Origin: Planctomycetota bacterium
Lineage (GTDB): Bacteria; Planctomycetota; Planctomycetia; Planctomycetales; Planctomycetaceae
DNA length: 64,000 nucleotides
Direction: 5' to 3'
NCBI GenBank assembly: GCA_022600195.1
Contig: JAHZKX010000011.1
Span: 87,501-151,500 of the forward strand
Below are positions 36,304 to 45,571 of the stretch, in pieces. The stretch's first letter is position 1. Every line of letters begins with the position of its first letter. The translations under genes and the position numbers were made by a program. The notes beneath the pieces were generated by a model. It searched no databases. It was not told the origin of the DNA and worked only from the letters and a program-made list of their open reading frames with translations.

Positions 36304-37320
36304 ATGCGCAGTATTTTCATCAGCTTGTCGCTGTTTTGTCTCTCATTCAACCTCTCCAGCATAGCGCAGGCAGGCGAAGACCGTTCACCCCCTTCAGCAA
36401 TCAAAGCTGCAATTCAGAAGTCAATTCCACTGATCGAAAAAGCATCCGCTGGTTCCGCCCGCGAGCGAAAATGCTTTACCTGCCATAACCAGGCGCTGGC
36501 TGTTCTGGTAATGGACGAAGCTAAGAAACGTGGGTTCTCTATTGGCGAAACCAATTTTCAGCTTCAGGTTGATCATACAGCATCGCATCTCAAACGAGGA
36601 TTTGATAAATATCGTGCAGGCAAAGGACAAGGTGGTGGCCCGGATACCGCCAGCTATGCCCTTTGGACACTCGAACTAGCAGGTAAGGAACCAGATGAAC
36701 TCACCACAGCCGTCACTGGATATCTGTTAGAACGCAACAAAGATCAAACACACTGGATCCGCAATTCGACTCGCCCCCCTTCCATGTCCAGTGATACGAA
36801 TACGAACTACTTTGTCATTCGTGCTCTCAAAACTTTTGGGACTGTAAAACAGCAACCACAAATCGAAACACGTATCAATCAGACCCAAAAATGGCTACTC
36901 GAATTAAAACCAGATACCACCGAAGACCGCGTTTTTCAATTGCGATCACTTCTCTATCTGGATGTTGATAAGTCTGTTATCAATACTAAAATAGAAGAAT
37001 TGATCAGGACACAAAATGAGGATGGTGGATGGTCCCAGCTCTCCACGATGAAGAGCGACACTTATGCTACCGGCACAACACTTGTCGCATTGCTACGTTC
37101 CGAGCAAGTGGAAACAGATCATCAAGCAATTGTACGGGGCATTCAATATTTAATCGACACACAACAACCTGACGGTTCCTGGCAAGTCCCCACTCGTGCC
37201 AAACCGTTTCAAACTTATTTCGAAACGGGCTACCCTCATGGTAAAGATCAATTCATCTCGGTCACTGCCAGCAGCTGGGCTACCGTGGCGCTGTTGCTTT
37301 CGCTGCCGAAATCCAATTAA
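36304..37320 (+). CDS. Exported cyclase-fold (prenyltransferase/squalene-repeat) protein with CxxCH
   Basis: 338 residues from the ATG at 36304, giving a signal peptide (SIFISLSLFCLSF, ending QAG). A frame from 36220 adds 28 residues without support. The body resembles alpha/alpha barrels of squalene-hopene cyclase and prenyltransferase repeats, with QxxDGSW-type motifs: IRTQNEDGGWSQL and LIDTQQPDGSWQV. Near the mature N-terminus (about residue 52) CFTCHNQ is a CxxCH heme-binding motif. The DxDD motif needed for cyclisation is not seen, so terpene cyclase activity is unlikely. The protein is probably a periplasmic heme-linked member of a planctomycete family of unknown function. Confidence 0.75.
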   Translation: MRSIFISLSLFCLSFNLSSIAQAGEDRSPPSAIKAAIQKSIPLIEKASAGSARERKCFTCHNQALAVLVMDEAKKRGFSIGETNFQLQVDHTASHLKRGFDKYRAGKGQGGGPDTASYALWTLELAGKEPDELTTAVTGYLLERNKDQTHWIRNSTRPPSMSSDTNTNYFVIRALKTFGTVKQQPQIETRINQTQKWLLELKPDTTEDRVFQLRSLLYLDVDKSVINTKIEELIRTQNEDGGWSQLSTMKSDTYATGTTLVALLRSEQVETDHQAIVRGIQYLIDTQQPDGSWQVPTRAKPFQTYFETGYPHGKDQFISVTASSWATVALLLSLPKSN

Positions 37321-37446
37321 ATCCGCTGAATCATCGAACAGACTCTTAATCAAGAATGAATTCAATTCTCGCCTTCAGAACTCCATTGACTTCTGCTATA
37401 AATTGTGACTAACGACCAATTGCCCGCTGATTTATCGTAAGGATCG

Positions 37447-38301
37447 ATGACTATGTTTAGCCGTATTTCTAATGGATGGGCACTGACCAAACAAAGCTTC
37501 CGGGTTTTGATGCTGGATAAAGAACTCTTACTGTTCCCGATTATGAGCGGTATTTCCTGCCTGCTGGTTCTTGTCAGTTTTGCACTCCCTCTGTGGAATA
37601 GTAAATATGCTTCAGTGGTGATGAATGACCAACAAGTCCCACAAGATCCCGTTGCCTATATTATTCTATTTGCTTTTTACTTCGTAAACTTTTTTGTCAT
37701 CATCTTTTTCAACTCTGCTTTGATGGCCTGTGCCATCATTCGTTTAAAAGGAGGCAATCCAACCGTGGGGGATGGATTCAGAGCCGCCATGAATCGGTTG
37801 CCACAGATTGCTGGCTGGGCTCTGGTGAGTGCCACCGTAGGATTCATCCTGAAGATGATCGAATCCCGCTCTGAAAAAATTGGTCAACTCGTCGCTGGCC
37901 TCCTGGGCATGGCCTGGTCCATCACCACCTATTTTGTGATCCCGGTGCTGGTGGTAGAACAAAAGAGCCCGTTTGAGGCCATGAAACGCTCTGTTGGAAT
38001 TCTTCGTAAAACCTGGGGAGAGTCACTCGTTGCCAACTTTGGAATTGGTCTGATTGTCTTTCTAATTATGATACCAGTATTTCTTATGATTGTTGCCGGT
38101 GGTTTCATCATTGCATCTGGCAATGTAATTCTTGGAGGAGCCCTCATCGCTGTTGGTCTCATATCCATACTATTCGTTTCACTCATCTCAACCGCCATCC
38201 ATTCTATCCTGATCGCAACCATCTATCTGTATGCAGCTGAAGATGAAGTTCCAGAACAGTTTGACCGTTCTCTCATAGAACATGCATTTGTAACAAAGTA
38301 A
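37447..38301 (+). CDS. DUF6159-like polytopic membrane protein
   Basis: 284 residues (a second ATG two codons in is also possible). The start FSRISNGWALTKQSFRVL and LDKELLLFPIMSGISCL are typical of the DUF6159 family as I recall it. Hydrophobic segments lie at about residues 30-52, 72-98, 122-140, 158-175, 200-225 and 228-262. A cytoplasmic amphipathic segment (EAMKRSVGILRKTWGES) recurs in related families. The function is unknown. The gene has AAGGA just before the start and no partner on the same strand. Confidence 0.75.
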   Translation: MTMFSRISNGWALTKQSFRVLMLDKELLLFPIMSGISCLLVLVSFALPLWNSKYASVVMNDQQVPQDPVAYIILFAFYFVNFFVIIFFNSALMACAIIRLKGGNPTVGDGFRAAMNRLPQIAGWALVSATVGFILKMIESRSEKIGQLVAGLLGMAWSITTYFVIPVLVVEQKSPFEAMKRSVGILRKTWGESLVANFGIGLIVFLIMIPVFLMIVAGGFIIASGNVILGGALIAVGLISILFVSLISTAIHSILIATIYLYAAEDEVPEQFDRSLIEHAFVTK

Positions 38302-38388
38302 CTCCATTGATTTCATAACTCGGCCAAAAATTATACAAATCGGTAAAAATCAACAGTTTCGGGAACTTTCTAGAAGGGATGCTTATCT

Positions 38389-38419
38389 AACTAAAGAATA
38401 ATCTGAGTATTCCTTAGTT
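38389..38419 (+). terminator. Weak terminator-like hairpin
   Basis: AACTAA-A-GAATA (38389-38400) can pair with TATTC-C-TTAGTT (38408-38419), leaving one mismatch and a 7-base loop, and a T/C-rich stretch follows. It may end the membrane-protein transcript at 38301. Because it lies only 24 bases before the next ATG, it could also affect that gene. Confidence 0.35.
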
Positions 38420-38442
38420 TCTCTTAAAAGGCGACGCAAATC

Positions 38443-39270
38443 ATGCACAGCCCCTACCGCTCCCTATTTGCTTGTCTGCTACTCGTCTGTTTTTCGACTG
38501 CAATTTCAGATTGCCATGCGACAATTATTGAATTCCAAATCCTCAAGATCGACTTTACCAACCCTAAAGATGCAGCTGCCAAAGCCATTTGGTTTCCTAC
38601 TGACAAACTCTCAATCACCGATAAAGGACTGGGATTTAAGGGGCAAAATAACTCAGCCTACGACGGTTGGATTCAAACTAAACCCATGGCAGTCGGCTTG
38701 TCGTGGAGAACCCCTTCCACCGTTTCACTGAAAGTGACCGTTGATCCTGCACCTGTCGAAATTACATTACCGAATGGAAATAAGACAACACCTCATGCAG
38801 GAGCAGTCTTTGCTCGATATTCGCCTGACTTGAAACATTGGTCTAGCTGGCAGGAGTTGCCTACACCGGATCCAGGTCTAGAGCCCGCACAAAATATAAC
38901 CGGTAACCAGTTCAGTGGCGTAATAAAAATTCCCAAACGAGAGAGCAACCCTTATCGAAATCTGGTTTCAAAATACTCTAGTTTGGATGTCCCTTGGAAT
39001 TGTGATGAAGAAGCAGCCGTTAATTGGATTTTGGAGCAACAACCAGATTTCTTCGCGCACAATCTGCCATTCATAGGATATGTTGAGTTTCTGTTCGAAA
39101 AAAGATTCAATGGAAATCAATCCCTCCGCGCATTCCAAGCCGAAGTATTCTATGGATTAAGTGGGTTGCATACCGCTCCACGGAACAAGGAAAAGTATAA
39201 AGGTCGTTTTTCAATGCGCTGGCGATTCAAATCCAAAGGAATCAAAGAGACAGATAAACGGCCTCGTTAG
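38443..39270 (+). CDS. Exported protein, unknown function
   Basis: 275 residues with a signal peptide (YRSLFACLLLVCFSTA, cleavage near CHA). The middle contains beta-rich segments (IIEFQILKIDF, GLGFKGQNNSAYDGWIQT, GLSWRTPSTVSLKVTV). Phrases such as VFARYSPDLKHWSSWQEL resemble exo-sialidase-like or BNR-type beta proteins, but there are no repeated Asp boxes. I cannot assign a family. AAGG lies upstream of the ATG. The gene converges on the GDPD gene with a 34-base gap. Confidence 0.65.
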   Translation: MHSPYRSLFACLLLVCFSTAISDCHATIIEFQILKIDFTNPKDAAAKAIWFPTDKLSITDKGLGFKGQNNSAYDGWIQTKPMAVGLSWRTPSTVSLKVTVDPAPVEITLPNGNKTTPHAGAVFARYSPDLKHWSSWQELPTPDPGLEPAQNITGNQFSGVIKIPKRESNPYRNLVSKYSSLDVPWNCDEEAAVNWILEQQPDFFAHNLPFIGYVEFLFEKRFNGNQSLRAFQAEVFYGLSGLHTAPRNKEKYKGRFSMRWRFKSKGIKETDKRPR

Positions 39271-39304
39271 TGATATACGAAGATGTGCGCAGTCAAGTAT
39301 GACT

Positions 39305-40129
39305 TTAATTTTTCAATTCCTGATCAGCGCGTCGCCACACTTGACGACATTCCAGAGGATAGTCTGTCAGCATGCCTTCAACTCCCGCCGCTCGAATTTG
39401 ATTCCAGACAGCAGGGTTGCGGCGGGCCTCGCCTGAACCACCAAAGTTAAACAAAATCTGTTTACCCTGTTTTTTGAGACGATCCACTTCTTTTTTTTCT
39501 GGCGGAAATGTGAGTAGAAATACATCCAGAACATTTTCTTTTAAACGTTTGTCGATACTTTTTCGATTCACATTTTGACCAATTCGAAAACGAGGGTTCA
39601 ACTGTTTCAGCCGCCTACTCATCTCTGCGTTCTGATCGAAAGCAAAACAATACTTGAACAAATCGTATTTTTTGACCAGATCGACCAGTTTTTTTTCACC
39701 ATCCGGATTCAACTGCTTAACATTCAAAGCGATGATCGTTTCCCCTTTTTTTCTGTCTTTGATCAATTGCAGGGTTTGTTCCAGGGAAGGAATCCGCGTC
39801 TTGGCAAAAGCGGGATCGAACCAACTCCCTGCATCAAGCCGCTGCGATTCAGCCCAGGTGATATCACGAATTGATTTCGCTAAACCATTCGTCGTTCGCT
39901 GTAAACCATCATCATGAATAATCACCAGCTCTCCATCTTTCGTCGTACGAATATCGAGTTCAAAACCTATTCCTAAATCGAGGCAAACACTAAAAGCAGG
40001 TAGCGTATTTTCCGGAGCATGTCGTAACATTCCGCGGTGCGCAATCAATATCGGATCTGCACTGAGCGAAAATTGTGGTAAAAATACCAATCCCAAAAAA
40101 ACCAGCATTAAACTCTTCAATCTCATCAT
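39305..40129 (-). CDS. Exported glycerophosphodiester phosphodiesterase-family protein
   Basis: 274 residues with a signal peptide (LMLVFLGLVFLPQFSLS). The GDPD TIM-barrel signature is present: LIAHRGMLRHAPENTLPAF (His31, Arg32, Glu40, Asn41), FELDIRTTKDGELVIIHDD with the metal ligands Glu and Asp and the second catalytic His, then TRIPSLEQTL and ALNVKQLN. The enzyme would release glycerol-3-phosphate from phospholipid head-group diesters in the periplasm. The usual LEIK motif near the middle reads ALNVK, so the metal site may be altered there. Length is normal for a periplasmic GlpQ-like member. Confidence 0.85.
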   Translation of the reverse strand: MMRLKSLMLVFLGLVFLPQFSLSADPILIAHRGMLRHAPENTLPAFSVCLDLGIGFELDIRTTKDGELVIIHDDGLQRTTNGLAKSIRDITWAESQRLDAGSWFDPAFAKTRIPSLEQTLQLIKDRKKGETIIALNVKQLNPDGEKKLVDLVKKYDLFKYCFAFDQNAEMSRRLKQLNPRFRIGQNVNRKSIDKRLKENVLDVFLLTFPPEKKEVDRLKKQGKQILFNFGGSGEARRNPAVWNQIRAAGVEGMLTDYPLECRQVWRRADQELKN

Positions 40130-40317
40130 CTGGTGATATACCTTGTCTTATCAAGCGAAATAAAATCGTGGCTTTTGAATATTCAGGTCATCATACTAAG
40201 CGTTAAGATAAAAAGCAGGTCATATCAGTTAAGAATATACTTGAAGACCTCCCCCCAGGCTCTCTATCATCATAGGTGCCTTTCTACTCGCACATGCTGC
40301 CTCTTATGGAATACACC

Positions 40318-42402
40318 ATGCCTTACCGACTACATCTTTTTATGGGATTGCTATTGATATCGAGCCCCATACTCGCAGCAGATATTGAAATTCAATTGAA
40401 ATCGTCAGCAGCAGCTTGTCAAAGACATCTCACGCGACTGGCAAAAGAAGGTTACACCTTGTCAGACATTAGCGTTTATCAGGGAAAACGAAATAGTCAA
40501 TTCGCAGCAATCGCTATCAAACAACCAGAGCAAAAAGAATGGAAGGCTCATCTCAATCTGAATTCACAACAACTTGCTACAAAGCTTAAGCAATACGCCA
40601 GAAATGGATTTCAGCCAGTCGTCATCAGTGGATCGGACCAAAAAGGAACTTCTCGATTCACCGTCATCTGGCACAAAATTGATCACGCCGATCATATTGT
40701 ACGGCATTCCTTATCCAATGAAGAACTTCAGACTGAGTTACTGGAATTACAAGAAAAAGGTTACACTCCACTCAAACTGGATGGCTACACACTCAAAGGC
40801 CAAGTCAGACATGCGGGCATTTGGAGTAAACGGAACGATATCACCTGGGAAACCATCTGCAATATTACGTTTGAAAACATGCAAAACAGTTTTGATGATT
40901 TTTCCTCACGCGGATTTCGTCTGGCCGACCTCTGCGGCTTCGTTATTAATGGCAAGCCCTATTTTCACGCAATCTGGCACAAAGAAATCGATAGTACCTG
41001 GATTTCACGATTTCACATGACTGAAAGTGATTATAAAAAAGCATCTCAACAGATGGCCGCCGATAAGTATCAAATATCTAATATCGATGGTTATCGAGTG
41101 AACAACAACACCTATTTTGCGACGATCTGGCAAAAAGAGAAAGACCAGAAAAGATTCAATCCTCCCACCAGGAAAACCATCGCTGATATCCTTGTTTCGG
41201 GTCGCTATCAGAAAGAACTCGCTTCTCTGGATGATTCGATAAAGAAATTCCTGCTGAAACACAACGCTCCTGGTGCGGCTGTTGCAGTCAGTTTTCACGG
41301 TAGACTCGTCTATGCACGCGGCTTTGGATACGCTGACCTGGAACAGAAACAACCAGTTCAACCCGACAGCCTGTTCCGAATTGCCAGCATTTCAAAACCG
41401 ATTTCAGCAGTTGCGATTATGACACTTGTGGAACAGAAAAAGCTCAATCTGAACACGAAAGTCTTTGATATCCTGAAAGAATATCGGAATCAACTTACTC
41501 AAAAAAACGTTGATCCGCGACTGAAAGAAATTACGATCGGGCAGTTACTACACCATTCTGGGGGCTGGGACAGAACTGCATCCTTCGACCCGATGTTTCG
41601 TTCCGTTTACTTCGCAAAACAACTTGGCAAAACTCCTCCCGCCGAAACAAATGACATAATTCGCATGATGATGAAACAACCACTTGATTTTAATCCGGGT
41701 GAACGTTTTGCTTACTCGAATTTTGGCTACTGCTTATTAGGTAGAGTGATTGAAGAAGTCACCGGGCAATCGTATGAAAAGTATGTTCAGGAAAAAGTGT
41801 TCATGCCTTTGGATATCAGTAATATTCAATTGGGAAAAACACGATTGAAAGATCGTAAAAAAAACGAAGTCAAATACTATAGCCCTCTGGTGGGGTCTTC
41901 TGTGTTTTCTGAGAAAGCATTACAACGAGTATCGCACCCTTACGGCGTCTGGTGTCTGGAAGCGATGGACTCGCATGGGGGCTGGATCGCCTCAGCTCCT
42001 GATCTCGTGCGGTTTGCTACTGCTTTCAATCAGCCCGATAAATGTCCCATTTTAAAAGCACCAGCTATTTCACAGATGTTTGAACGTCCCACCGGACTAG
42101 CTGGTTTGGATTTCAACGGAAACCCCAGAGACACCTATTACGCTTGTGGATGGATGGTTAATCCTATTGATACCGCAGGTAATGCAAACCACTGGCACGC
42201 CGGTTCGCTTGAAGGAACTTCGGCTCTGCTTGTCAGACACTACGACCGCATCAACTGGGCCATCCTGTTCAATACACGTCGTGGTAAGGATCAGAAACGA
42301 CTCTCATCACTGATTGATGGCCCGATGCATCAATGGATAAACCAGATCGAAAAATGGCCTGTTGAAAATCAATTCAAACACGATGAAAGCGAATCCAGAT
42401 AA
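40318..42402 (+). CDS. Exported serine hydrolase: tandem-repeat domain plus beta-lactamase fold
   Basis: 694 residues from the ATG at 40318, with signal peptide FMGLLLISSPILAAD. Residues about 30-265 contain five repeats of about 45-50 residues. Each has a (Y/F)-x-(L/P)-x-x-(I/L)-x-G-(Y/F) core and an aromatic IWHK/IWSK/IWQK end, like bacterial tandem repeat domain 1 of polyglycine-hydrolase-type proteins. Residues about 310-680 are a class C beta-lactamase/DD-peptidase fold: SISK (Ser357, Lys360), YSN (Tyr466) and HAGSLEGTSAL near the end as the third box. It may cleave peptides, cell-wall stems or polyglycine-like linkers outside the cytoplasm. Confidence 0.87.
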   Translation: MPYRLHLFMGLLLISSPILAADIEIQLKSSAAACQRHLTRLAKEGYTLSDISVYQGKRNSQFAAIAIKQPEQKEWKAHLNLNSQQLATKLKQYARNGFQPVVISGSDQKGTSRFTVIWHKIDHADHIVRHSLSNEELQTELLELQEKGYTPLKLDGYTLKGQVRHAGIWSKRNDITWETICNITFENMQNSFDDFSSRGFRLADLCGFVINGKPYFHAIWHKEIDSTWISRFHMTESDYKKASQQMAADKYQISNIDGYRVNNNTYFATIWQKEKDQKRFNPPTRKTIADILVSGRYQKELASLDDSIKKFLLKHNAPGAAVAVSFHGRLVYARGFGYADLEQKQPVQPDSLFRIASISKPISAVAIMTLVEQKKLNLNTKVFDILKEYRNQLTQKNVDPRLKEITIGQLLHHSGGWDRTASFDPMFRSVYFAKQLGKTPPAETNDIIRMMMKQPLDFNPGERFAYSNFGYCLLGRVIEEVTGQSYEKYVQEKVFMPLDISNIQLGKTRLKDRKKNEVKYYSPLVGSSVFSEKALQRVSHPYGVWCLEAMDSHGGWIASAPDLVRFATAFNQPDKCPILKAPAISQMFERPTGLAGLDFNGNPRDTYYACGWMVNPIDTAGNANHWHAGSLEGTSALLVRHYDRINWAILFNTRRGKDQKRLSSLIDGPMHQWINQIEKWPVENQFKHDESESR

Positions 42403-42434
42403 TCTTTGTATCTTTATCTTTGACTTGGAAAAGA

Positions 42435-43538
42435 TTATTTCTTCAAATGCTGATCAAAAAACTGGTAGGCTGTTTCACGTGTCGCGGAAGGAAAATCGTG
42501 CCCTGCTTCCGGGTAAACCGCTCGTAAATTTTCTGGTTTTCCAGCCAGCTTATAAATCGGTTTTGCGATTTGAATCACATCTTTCACACCCGACACTTCA
42601 AAATTACTATCACGGATCGGAGAACAGGCCAGAAACGCGCGCGGTGCAAAGCTCGCCACGATTTCTGTAAAATCGAAAGGCACCAAATCGGCGTTATTCT
42701 GATATTTGCTGTTGATCAGAGGCATATATCGATCACTGGTCCAGCCTTTTAATTTCCCACCATAATATTTGTGAAAACGAGTGAAACCGCAACTGGAGAC
42801 CAGCGCTTTGATCCGGGGATCAAAGGCGGCTGTGAACATCGTATTATGCCCTCCCAGCGAATGCCCCACACAACCAATTTTGTTTCCGTTTACAAAATCC
42901 AGCGACTGTAAAAGATCAATCGACCGCATATTGTCATAAATGGCCTTCATTGTACCGCTTCGATATTCAGGATGGGCTTTGAAATCATACGGATACTCAC
43001 CGAATGAAGGGTAATCGGGAGCCAGAGTAACAAAACCGCGTTCCCCCAGTTCAAGTGCATATTTTAAATTGGGTAGCCCTTTTATGCCGGCTGGCTCTTC
43101 TTTACCAATTGCCGAATTCGTCTGATGCAGACACAATACCGCAGGTACCGGGTGTTGCTTAATGGCAGATTGTGGAATAAAAAGATAAGCCATCACTCGC
43201 TGCCCGGCATCATCCGTATGATAAGAAACTTTCTGACGTTTTACGGTGCCAATCTGCGTTTCTTCCAGCACTTTCATATACAGTGGAATCGGATTTTCAG
43301 GACGCGGAACTTTCCCCATGACGGTCTGCATATTCGCCAGAATATGACTTCGCCGCGTTTTCCAGTCGGCCCATGTTTTAATGGGCTGTTTCTGCTTGTT
43401 CTGATCCAGATAATACGAAAGATCAAGATGCTCCTGATAGACGGGAACATCCTGATTTGTCCTCTCTTGCCTTTCAGCAGCCAATAGCCAGGAGACTCCC
43501 CCGATCAAACAGACACACACTCCGCAAAACCGTAGCAT
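42435..43538 (-). CDS. Exported alpha/beta hydrolase (acetyl-xylan esterase-like)
   Basis: 367 residues with signal peptide (MLRFCGVCVCLIGGVSWLLA). The fold is an abhydrolase of the kind common in planctomycetes: PAVLCLHQTNSAIG forms the oxyanion side, GCVGHSLGGHNTMF holds the nucleophilic serine, and YPEAGHDFPSATRE holds the histidine. It would cleave an ester of a polysaccharide or plant-type compound. It is convergent with the beta-lactamase-fold gene and in the same direction as the beta-helix gene upstream, with 67 bases between them. This suggests a shared extracellular glycan role, though that is inference. Confidence 0.82.
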   Translation of the reverse strand: MLRFCGVCVCLIGGVSWLLAAERQERTNQDVPVYQEHLDLSYYLDQNKQKQPIKTWADWKTRRSHILANMQTVMGKVPRPENPIPLYMKVLEETQIGTVKRQKVSYHTDDAGQRVMAYLFIPQSAIKQHPVPAVLCLHQTNSAIGKEEPAGIKGLPNLKYALELGERGFVTLAPDYPSFGEYPYDFKAHPEYRSGTMKAIYDNMRSIDLLQSLDFVNGNKIGCVGHSLGGHNTMFTAAFDPRIKALVSSCGFTRFHKYYGGKLKGWTSDRYMPLINSKYQNNADLVPFDFTEIVASFAPRAFLACSPIRDSNFEVSGVKDVIQIAKPIYKLAGKPENLRAVYPEAGHDFPSATRETAYQFFDQHLKK

Positions 43539-43605
43539 CTTTCATTCGCCTTTCTTTCAGGAAATCTCCGTCTGCAATTTATTCAGAATTCCATTGGGCT
43601 TCTGC

Positions 43606-44874
43606 CTATTTCGATTCTGGTTCCACTGGCTCAGCGGGCGCAACCAGTATGTTCTTTATAATCGAATCCGTCAGTTTCTCGTGATCCGATTCAACATCAA
43701 CCAGTAAATTATTGCCAAAGATAACATGCGTCGTTGGCTCAATCACCTGCACAGCTTTGGGACGTACTGAAGAAAACAAATTACCGGAAACTGTTACGCC
43801 GCGAGTTCTATCCAGCGTCAGGCCTGCTGCCTTCAGATCATTAGTGCGACGTTTGACATGTCCCTTCCCGATATAACTGTTCGAGAAATTATTACCTGTC
43901 ACAGTAATCCGACCCGACTTGGGTCCAATCTTTAATGCATCGGCAGCTAACAGTGTGAAGGTGTTTGCACTGACGGCACAACCATGTGCGTCATCCAGAA
44001 TAATTCCGCTGCCATTATGGGCAATGACATTGGCAGACAGCGTGATTCCATAACATTCGTCGTCCAATACAACTGCACGCCCCTTACATTCTTCGATCAT
44101 GTTGGCACAGACAATCGAACCATAAGTATTTTTAATTATGACACCATCGCGCAGATGGTCATCAAGATTATTGCCGCTCATACACAGGTTATATCCGTCA
44201 ATACAATGTAGTGCGTCCAGATTTTCCTCAAACTGATTTGCAGAAACGACAATGTCGTGGCATCCCAGGAGATTCAAGCCAACCGCTTTGTTGTACGTCA
44301 TCAGACAATCAGAGACGCGTGGATCTTCAAAACAAAAATCCAGAAAAATTCCGTCACTGCCATGATAACTGCAGGTCACTCCATGAATATAGATTTCCTG
44401 AACCCACTTGGCGTTGATGCCCCGCCCACTTTTTTCGTTGCCCGTCAGTCGAAAGTTCTGCAATTGCACTCGCCAGATGCGAGGCTTGGGATCTTTCTTG
44501 CCGTTCGGTAGTTTGGCATCCAGTGGTGGATGAATGGAAATCGCATCTTGACCTGTTTCATTTTTATTATAAATATGTGTTGCTGATCCAGAGCCAATTA
44601 TCAGCACATCCCCTTTTGTGATAACTAAGGGCTCTTCGATCTCAAACTTTCCGGGAGGCAATTGTACAACTCCCCCTTCATCAGGAATCGCATCAATGGC
44701 TTCCTGGATCGAAGAATAATTAATCGCATGAATAACAGGCCTGGCACCAGCCAGTTTTGGTTTCACTGAAGAGGCTTGATTCCCCTCTCCTGCGATCATC
44801 AGACCCAAATCCAGATTCAAAACCAAAGTCACTAGGAAAAAGGAACACACAAATGCGGTTTGAGAACGTTTCAT
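43606..44874 (-). CDS. Exported right-handed beta-helix protein
   Basis: 422 residues from the ATG at 44874, with a signal peptide (TAFVCSFFLVTLVLNLDLG). A longer frame from 44976 adds 34 residues without support. After SIQEAIDAIPDEGGVVQLPPG, a pectate-lyase-type opening, about ten coils of 20-25 residues follow. They show the repeated pattern I-x-V-S-x-N-x-F/I (DIVVSANQFEEN, GITLSANVIAHNGSG, GRITVTGNNFSNS, GVTVSGNLFSSV). This is the NosD/pectate-lyase fold, which either cleaves or binds polysaccharide. No catalytic Asp cluster can be named with confidence. It lies 67 bases upstream of the esterase-like gene. Confidence 0.8.
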   Translation of the reverse strand: MKRSQTAFVCSFFLVTLVLNLDLGLMIAGEGNQASSVKPKLAGARPVIHAINYSSIQEAIDAIPDEGGVVQLPPGKFEIEEPLVITKGDVLIIGSGSATHIYNKNETGQDAISIHPPLDAKLPNGKKDPKPRIWRVQLQNFRLTGNEKSGRGINAKWVQEIYIHGVTCSYHGSDGIFLDFCFEDPRVSDCLMTYNKAVGLNLLGCHDIVVSANQFEENLDALHCIDGYNLCMSGNNLDDHLRDGVIIKNTYGSIVCANMIEECKGRAVVLDDECYGITLSANVIAHNGSGIILDDAHGCAVSANTFTLLAADALKIGPKSGRITVTGNNFSNSYIGKGHVKRRTNDLKAAGLTLDRTRGVTVSGNLFSSVRPKAVQVIEPTTHVIFGNNLLVDVESDHEKLTDSIIKNILVAPAEPVEPESK

Positions 44875-45233
44875 TACAGGCGGGACCTCTCGGTGATAAG
44901 AAGCGGGATGCAGGCAGTTTCCAATGCAACTGCCTCTCAAAATCATTTGCAAGCAAGTTAAGCTGAAATTCACCAACTTAACTTTCTTACGTAATCCACA
45001 CTATGACAACCGATTCAGCTCAGATAGTCAAGCGGCAACAGAAATCGATCAGTAAATTGGAACCGTTCCAGAGCAGTGATGATTCTGTGGGATTATTCAT
45101 CAACGATTCAAATAAACAAACCGGAAGACAACATTGACTGCTTGTTTTTTCGAGGGGAATGCTAGAATCCTGCTCTACATCAGTTGCATCTATCACTATT
45201 TTCAGTAACATAAACTGTCATAACAAGTTGCAC
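44875..45233. other. Intergenic region before tRNA-Arg
   Basis: Divergent gap between the beta-helix gene and tRNA-Arg. It contains TGCTAGAAT (45160-45168), an extended -10-like motif on the plus strand, but without a good -35 at the right distance. No other feature is seen. Confidence 0.35.
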
Positions 45234-45263
45234 CTGACAGATTATCGTCGATCAGGATAAAAT
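45234..45263 (+). promoter_or_regulatory. Candidate promoter for tRNA-Arg
   Basis: CTGACA (45234-45239) and TAAAAT (45258-45263) are 18 bases apart; each matches five of six consensus positions. Transcription would start near 45270, about 57 bases upstream of the tRNA, a typical distance for a stable-RNA leader. Confidence 0.5.
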
Positions 45264-45326
45264 CGCGTAATCATCTATTTTTTGTGTAACCTGAGCGGCA
45301 CAGATTCAGTCTATAAAAATATCCAT

Positions 45327-45400
45327 GCACCCGTAGCTCAACTGGATAGAGCACCGGTCTTCGGAACCGGGGGTTAGGGGTTCGAATCCCTTCGGGTGTA
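45327..45400 (+). tRNA. tRNA-Arg (anticodon UCG)
   Basis: A 74-base cloverleaf. The acceptor GCACCCG pairs with CGGGTGT (the first pair is G-U), the D-arm has TAGCTCAACTGGATAGAGC, and the anticodon stem CCGGT/ACCGG holds the loop CTTCGGA (UCG). The T-arm is GGGTTCGAATCCC and the discriminator base is A. CCA is not encoded. A strong terminator follows 37 bases later. Confidence 0.95.
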
Positions 45401-45436
45401 CTTTGCAAGCTTCTTAAAACAAGCACTTACAACATC

Positions 45437-45468
45437 AAGCCCTTCGTCACGCGACGAAGGGCTTTTTT
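45437..45468 (+). terminator. Strong intrinsic terminator of the tRNA-Arg unit
   Basis: A perfect 12-pair stem (45437-45448 with 45453-45464), GC-rich with a 4-base loop, runs into six T residues (45463-45468). It ends the single-tRNA transcript. Confidence 0.92.
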
Positions 45469-45469
45469 G

Positions 45470-45520
45470 TTCCCCCATTAGTACCCGTTATTCATACAAA
45501 AGCAATCGTGGTGAAAGCGA
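45470..45520 (+). repeat. Imperfect direct repeat, copy A (next to tRNA-Arg)
   Basis: TTCCCCCATTAGTACCCG followed by TTATTCATACAAAAGCAA. It resembles the stretch at 47930-47980 on the same strand, with roughly three-quarters of aligned bases matching by eye over about 45 bases. It starts directly after the tRNA-Arg terminator. Confidence 0.45.
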
Positions 45521-45571
45521 TTAAGGACTTCGGAAGCAGGGGAGGATGTGAGCACGGTTGATTGAGAAAAG

